Part shown: positions 59,091-64,000 of the stretch, one piece after another
How positions within the stretch are numbered: position 1 is the stretch's first letter
How the letters are laid out: the number at the start of each line of letters is the position of its first letter
The notes under the pieces: model-generated
Seen by the model: only the letters and a program-made list of their open reading frames with translations
Database searches by the model: none
Told to the model about the DNA's origin: nothing
Source: Juglans regia
Lineage: Eukaryota > Streptophyta > Magnoliopsida > Fagales > Juglandaceae
DNA: 64,000 nt
Direction of reading: 5' to 3'
NCBI RefSeq assembly: GCF_001411555.2
Contig: NC_049903.1
Coordinates: 29,491,083 to 29,555,082 of the forward strand
Made by a program: the position numbers and the translations under genes

Positions 59091-59987
59091 TAGGGTTGAA
59101 CAAAATTCTGAAAATTCAACTTCATCTTCGACTCTGCACCGACTCCGCTCCTACTCTAATAAGTCAAAGTCGGAGTCGGAGAAGGTGATGTACCGACTCC
59201 TACTCTGACTCTAATTGTCCGATTCCGAATCTGAATTAGAATCCGATATTGTACATATTTGATAAAAATATATGTATTTTTTATATATTAATACTATATA
59301 TATATGCTTATAAAAATATAAATAGACTATATATATGCTTATAAATAATTGTTATTTTATAAAAATCTAGTCTATTTATATATGTTTATACTATAATATA
59401 AATAGACTAGTTCACTAATAATAGTTTAATACATGTACACACCATACTATAACTATTACTACCATGTAACACTAATGTATAATAATAACTAATGTATAAA
59501 CACTAATGTATAATAACATGTAATACTAATTATATAATAACTAATGTATAATAACATTAAATACTAATGTATTGTGTATAAATACAAATATATAAATTTA
59601 TAATAACATGTAATACTAATGTATAATACCATGTACTAATAATGTATAATAATCAATATAAAATAATATGTAATGCAAATGTATAATAACAATAATTTGC
59701 ACAATGATTTATTTTTTCAATTTTAGTTATGTTTTAATAACATTGAAATCTAAAGCTCAAATTTGATTAGTGAGAGTCCAAAATTGTCAAATTAATATTT
59801 CAAATAAGCTAAGAAAAAAAGCTCAATAAAAAAACTCAAATTCGACTCTGCTACGACAAGTCGGAGTTGGAGTCAAATCGATGGTTATGCGAATTGGAGT
59901 TGGAAGTCGCCTTCAACTTCCGACAAAATCAGAGTCGGCGTCGGAGGTAAGGCACTCCGACTCAGACATTGTCGATGCTCAACCCTA
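59091..59987. mobile_element. Non-autonomous hAT element with subterminal TCGGAGT repeats
   Basis: TAGGGTTGAACA at the left and TGCTCAACCCTA at the right are inverted ends with one change. The flanks TTGTCTAA and CTGTCAAT agree at five of eight bases, a possible decayed 8-bp target duplication. Both subterminal parts are packed with AGTCGGAGTCGGAG-type motifs and their reverse complement (ACTCCGACTC). The interior is AT-rich with repeats of ACTAATGTATAATAACATG at 59440-59690. No transposase is encoded. Confidence 0.75.
59440..59690. repeat. Degenerate tandem repeats CTAATGTATAATAACATGTA
   Basis: Variants of TACTAATGTATAATAACATG recur about ten times at irregular spacing of 20-30 bp inside the hAT element. 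The units differ by short insertions, which suggests slippage. Confidence 0.7.
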
Positions 59988-60059
59988 CTGTCAATTACTA
60001 TGCAATAATTACTTATGGTCAAGACATAAAATAAATGAAAGTCTAATCAACCCAATGTC

Positions 60060-60899
60060 TCATGTTCGATTTTGAATTAAAAGAAATAAAAAAAGCATTT
60101 TGGTACTCTATTTAAAGATATTTATAATCCATGTTGTCATACAATTAATATTTGGCAAGTATTTTCACCATCAGTTTCCTGATGTCACAAACAATTTTTA
60201 AAGGGTGCCGCTACTATGTCACCTAGGTTTGATCGCTAGACGTGCTCTTTAGTGTAAATTACATATATATATATATATATATATATTTTCTTTTAAATAT
60301 TTTAAAAAATAAATACCAATGTACTTGTTAATATCAAAAATTTGCATAACAGAATGAAATGGAGGGAAAAGTCATATCAACCCATAAGATGATTCGGGTT
60401 TTAATACGGTATTCTTCGCATTCATTCATAACACTAATAGTCATTTTCTTAATTATAAAAAAAAAACAAATGAGCAGTCAAAATACTCAGATAGCATAGT
60501 ATCATTTCCCATTTCCAAATTAAGTTTTACAACAATAAAAATTGAAAATAGACCCTCAACCCATGTTTAAAAAAAAAAAAACCAATGCAATATCTTTCCC
60601 AACTACAAATTGGAGAGAAGCAAGGGAGAGGGGTGGAGATTTGCCCTCGCTCGCCTAAGGGATCGAATAATCTTCATTTTGCTATATCACTTTAAAAAAT
60701 GGGAGATCATTTCTCACCATATGCACTAATATTATTGGGAAGAGTGGATGTCCCTTTGCGGTGGCGAATCTCCTCCTTCCCCTTTAAGAAGAAGTCGTGA
60801 GGTTCTGTCAGAGGTGGGTGTCTTCTCCACCACCACATGATGAGGTGGTCCTAACTCCACTGTAAGGATTTTTAATTTTTAATTTTTATTTTTTTGAAA
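60060..60899. other. Intergenic DNA, no gene
   Basis: 60262-60288 is a TA microsatellite. Around it, GGGTGCCGCTACTATGTCACC (60200) and AGATAGCATAGTATCATTTCCC (60490) look like the ends of a MITE related to 57623-57983. 60600-60860 is GC-balanced but lacks a coding domain. Confidence 0.4.
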
Positions 60900-61082
60900 G
60901 TGAAGGCCTTTATTTTATTTCATCTCATCTCATATAATTATTAAAATTATCTTAAATTTTCATATAAAATAAAATAAACAATTCAACTTTTACCAATTTA
61001 AAAATAAAAATAATATTTTATTCAACTTTTAACTTTTATCCCGTCTTATCTCATCTCATATGCGAAAACAAACGAGGCCGAA
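60900..61082. mobile_element. MITE, GAGATGAG family
   Basis: CATCTCATCTCATATAATTA near the left and ATCTCATCTCATATGCG, then AACAAACGAGGCCG at the right. The AACGAGGCC end matches the copies at 46717 and 9603. Confidence 0.6.
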
Positions 61083-61721
61083 ATCTCCTCTAAAGGATCT
61101 AACCAAGTTTTGCATTGTGTTTGAAAATTATTTTATTATTATTTATAGATGATCTGAAATATTATTAACATCCAAACGGAAACTTAAATATTTCTCAAAA
61201 TGGCATGGATAATTTTTATTTATCCTTACACAAGTCAAGAATACCGATTTTCATATGGGTGAAGGTCGACAGCAAATGAGCTAAATAAATTATTGTGCAT
61301 CACCATTTTTACCCATTTTATGATAACTGCAATTTGCTCAGTTGGACTTCAATTTATACCCAGCAGTACTGATGGGGGTAGAATGTGGGGTGAAAATTAT
61401 GGTCTGCCCAAAATAGGCTTGTTTGTTGTGGAAGTAATGCGTTGCTGGCCATCAGAGCTATCTATATATACGGGTATTTCATGTGTGTTCCAGTCCCCAT
61501 AGAGATGGTTCGGTTCCATTGAAACACTATACACAGTTTGCAATATATTTCTTAGGAATTGTTTTTTTAATTATTTGAATAGTCTATTCAGAAGAAATAT
61601 CTTTTAGAATTTTTTATAAATAGATTTGTTTAGTATTTTTATTCGAATTTAAGAATCTCAAATGAAAAAGAGATGGACATAGAGAGTTACCGAAGAGATA
61701 TTCCGAACAAGAACAAGTAAA
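61083..61721. other. Intergenic DNA, no gene
   Basis: A GC-balanced stretch (61290-61510) has a 69-codon open frame without recognisable domain. Nothing else was seen. Confidence 0.4.
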
Positions 61722-61914
61722 TGAGTTTTGGATATTGAGTTGAGATAGATTAGTTGAAATGAAAGTTAAATATTATTTTTTAATAATATTATTATTTTAA
61801 ATTAAAAAAAATTAAATTATTTATTATATTTTATATAAAAATTTAAAAAAATTGTAATGATTATATAAGATTAAATGAAATGAAATCAACTCTAAATCTA
61901 AACGAGGTCTTAAT
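61722..61914. mobile_element. MITE, GAGATGAG family
   Basis: TTTTGGATATTGAGTTGAGA at the left and ATCTAAACGAGGTC followed by TTA at the right, with the usual AT-rich core. Confidence 0.6.
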
Positions 61915-62759
61915 GTTGTAGAACTCTGATTATGTGCATCTCTTTTTTACTTGAAGCTCTCAAGTTGGAACATAATTTGAAAAATACTTTATCCAAAGAT
62001 CTAAGATCAAGATCTCCTCAAATTTTTATTCGAAACTTTTCCACCTCAAATAAGGTAGAAATATGCATAAAAAATGGGTTTTATAATATTAATTACTCAT
62101 TTATTATCATTCAAAATATTTATATTAGTAACAATAAATATTATTCGACTCATTTTATAAATTTATATCTTTTCTATTTGAAAATTTTCAAGTTCAAATA
62201 GTTTTTGTCTACACTTAAAAATAGTTTTTTCAAATGAAGTTAATTCTATACTATTTATGAAAAAATCTTATTAAATACTTAATTAATACTTCCTCTCTTT
62301 TGCATAATACATTTAGGTTCAGTTTTGATACCAGAAATATTTCATCATTGTAATTTATATAAATTTACATATAAAATATAATAAATAATTTAATTTTTTT
62401 TAAAATATAAAAATGATAATAATATTAAAAAATAATATTCTAATAATATTTTATTTAACTTTTAACTTTCATCTTAACTAACTTATTATCCTTAAATTCG
62501 GAAGAAGTTACTGTACTAGTCTTTTTTGGTGGACTATAATTGTATGAGTAATTCTAAATATAACTGTGAAGTATATAAATGTCGTATATCTTTTTAAAAA
62601 AGAGTAAAATTCGTTATTAAAAAATTAATTTTTTACATTAAAATTTTATATTTTATTTATTTTTTTAAAATTAATATATACTATAATTATATAATTTACA
62701 ATTATAAATATCTTTTTCTAACTTTATACTTCAAAAGGGAACTTATTTCAACTCTTGAA
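61915..62759. other. AT-rich spacer with two MITE remnants
   Basis: 62300-62510 is a GAGATGAG-family remnant and 62555-62720 is AT-rich MITE-like text similar to 37140-37330. The open frame at 61932-62201 is AT-driven and has no domain. Confidence 0.45.
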
Positions 62760-64000
62760 CGTCTCCTCTCTTCCTCTCAAGGTCTCTGTGCACTTATAAA
62801 TTTCAACTCTATCTGTCTGTTCTTTTTTCGTTTTCGTAAATCTCACACTTATAAATTTGAGAACCAACTACCCTGTTGGCTTTTACGAGGAACTCGGACA
62901 AACTCGTTCTGCATTTTGCTCTTCGTCTCCGCCGTCCAAACGAGGCACGGAAACACACATCACGGTGGGATTTCTATCACTGTCTGTCTCTTACCATAGC
63001 CGAAAAGGATAGCTCGATAAAAAGGAAGTCTTTTCAATCTCACGCGCACACTTTGATCCTTCTTTCCAACACTCCATCTCTTGTCGATTCCGGTAAGTGC
63101 ATGTGCATCTCCGACTTTTTCTTTTTTCTTTACCGATCTCTTCCTGTTTGATAACTTTCTTCTCTAATTACCATTTTGGTCTAATTACCTTTTCCCGTCT
63201 TGATTGTGTCTTTCTTTTCCGCTGAAGTTTCATAAATCCATCCCTAATTAGCAATGTCGTTGACCCCTGTTCGCGAAACACCATATACTACCTTCGTTTT
63301 TTCTCTCTTTCATTGTCCTGCTTTCCTCGTATAAACTCTGTATTTCTTTCTGCTGTCCTCTTTATTTTCGTTTTTGGACAAATGAATGACTCTCAGTTTC
63401 ATTTCTTGTGGCTGAATGTCATTCTGTTTCACGTTAACCAGAATCCTCAAGATCTTAACTCTATTGCAGCGTAACATTCACTTTTTAATCAACGCTGTCT
63501 CTGAAACAGTAAGAGTGCTCTAGGAGTTTCGATCTACTTTCTGTTTCTTTGTTTCTGATGTCATCGGTTCATTTATGTACTGTTTGATGGTATGTAGTTT
63601 CCCCGAATCGAAGAAACTCGAAAAGGTAAATCTTTGTTTCTTGAATGGGGTAATCGAGATTTGATCCTTGGCCAAGGATTTAAAGAAAAAAGAAAAAAAG
63701 CGGAAGTCTTTTGGTTGTTTAATCCTTCATCTTCCACTCTGTCTTTCTCTCTGTAAAGGGCAGAACTTGTGCTTGTAATGAAATGAAACTGTCTGGCTCA
63801 AAAGGATGAACCTGGCCTCTTCTTTCTCTGTCGAGTATATTATATTCAGAACATTTTTCTCTGTTTTCCTTTTCATTTTTTCTTTCTAATTTCTTTCATA
63901 AGCTGCATCTGTTTTCCCTGCAACTTGGTCTTTTATATTGCCGTTGAGTTATCCATTTGACACAAATTATTAATTATTTCTCCTACTCAAAAAATCCTCA
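62760..64000 (+). other. Probable 5' UTR and first intron of a gene that continues to the right
   Basis: The DNA changes here from AT-rich repeat to CT-rich, GC-balanced text (TCTCCTCTCTTCCTCTCAAG), typical of plant transcript leaders. CGGTAAGTGC at 63091 is a strong splice donor and AAAAGGTAAATC at 63621 another. The open frame 62876-63151 crosses the first donor and shows no domain, so I do not call it coding. Neither transcript start nor product can be read from the window. Confidence 0.45.

Noticed and set aside
62876..63151. 91-codon open frame beginning MAFTRNSDK
   Set aside because: It runs through a strong GTAAGT splice donor into a T-rich intron-like tail; more likely a 5' UTR with chance openness.

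Overview
The window is nuclear DNA from a dicot plant. Its genes are plant types with many introns (GT-AG boundaries), the intergenic DNA is very AT-rich, and most of the sequence is transposable-element debris. The genus cannot be proved from the sequence; a woody eudicot such as a Fagales/Juglandaceae member is my guess from the overall look of the repeats.

Three host genes are supported, all on the plus strand. (1) 97-10588: the 3' five coding exons of plastid diaminopimelate epimerase (DAPF, lysine synthesis), with the 5' part cut off by the window edge. Two of its introns are swollen by solo LTRs with matching target-site duplications and by LINE pieces. (2) 15194-23692: a complete 23-exon kinesin-5 (BimC/Eg5 class) mitotic motor of 1052 residues. 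Its promoter side carries an MSA-like mitotic element and TGGGCC 'site II' motifs. (3) 27666-28223: a single-exon C1-2i C2H2 zinc-finger repressor of the ZAT type with EAR motifs. At the right edge (about 62760-64000) there is CT-rich, 5'-UTR-like sequence with splice-donor-like sites, suggesting that a further plus-strand gene begins there with its coding part outside the window.

Everything else is accessory. 591-4574 is a solo LTR with a LINE nested inside it that has ORF1 but no ORF2. 5830-8103 is a solo LTR. 11165-14500 is an old duplication of non-coding DNA upstream of the kinesin, with a Copia RT relic between the copies. 24544-25850 is a DNA element with long (about 335 bp) terminal inverted repeats. 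28979-30255 is a Pack-MULE-like segment carrying a rearranged piece of an auxin response factor gene of the ARF10/16 type. 31458-33670 is a non-autonomous Helitron with canonical ends and nested MITEs. 38240-40628 is a short LTR-type element with a gag-like ORF. 49490-50560 is a GC-rich hAT-like end with perfect palindromes and an array of alternating inverted repeats. 50561-56460 is a minus-strand, gag-only Gypsy derivative with two LTRs.

About fifteen copies of one GAGATGAG-type MITE family, probably Tourist/Harbinger, are scattered through the window. No CRISPR array, operon, rRNA or tRNA gene was seen. I did not find a clearly new biological system. The most unusual items are the captured ARF fragment, the ORF1-only LINE, the palindrome cluster at 49.7 kb and the duplicated DNA in front of the kinesin promoter.
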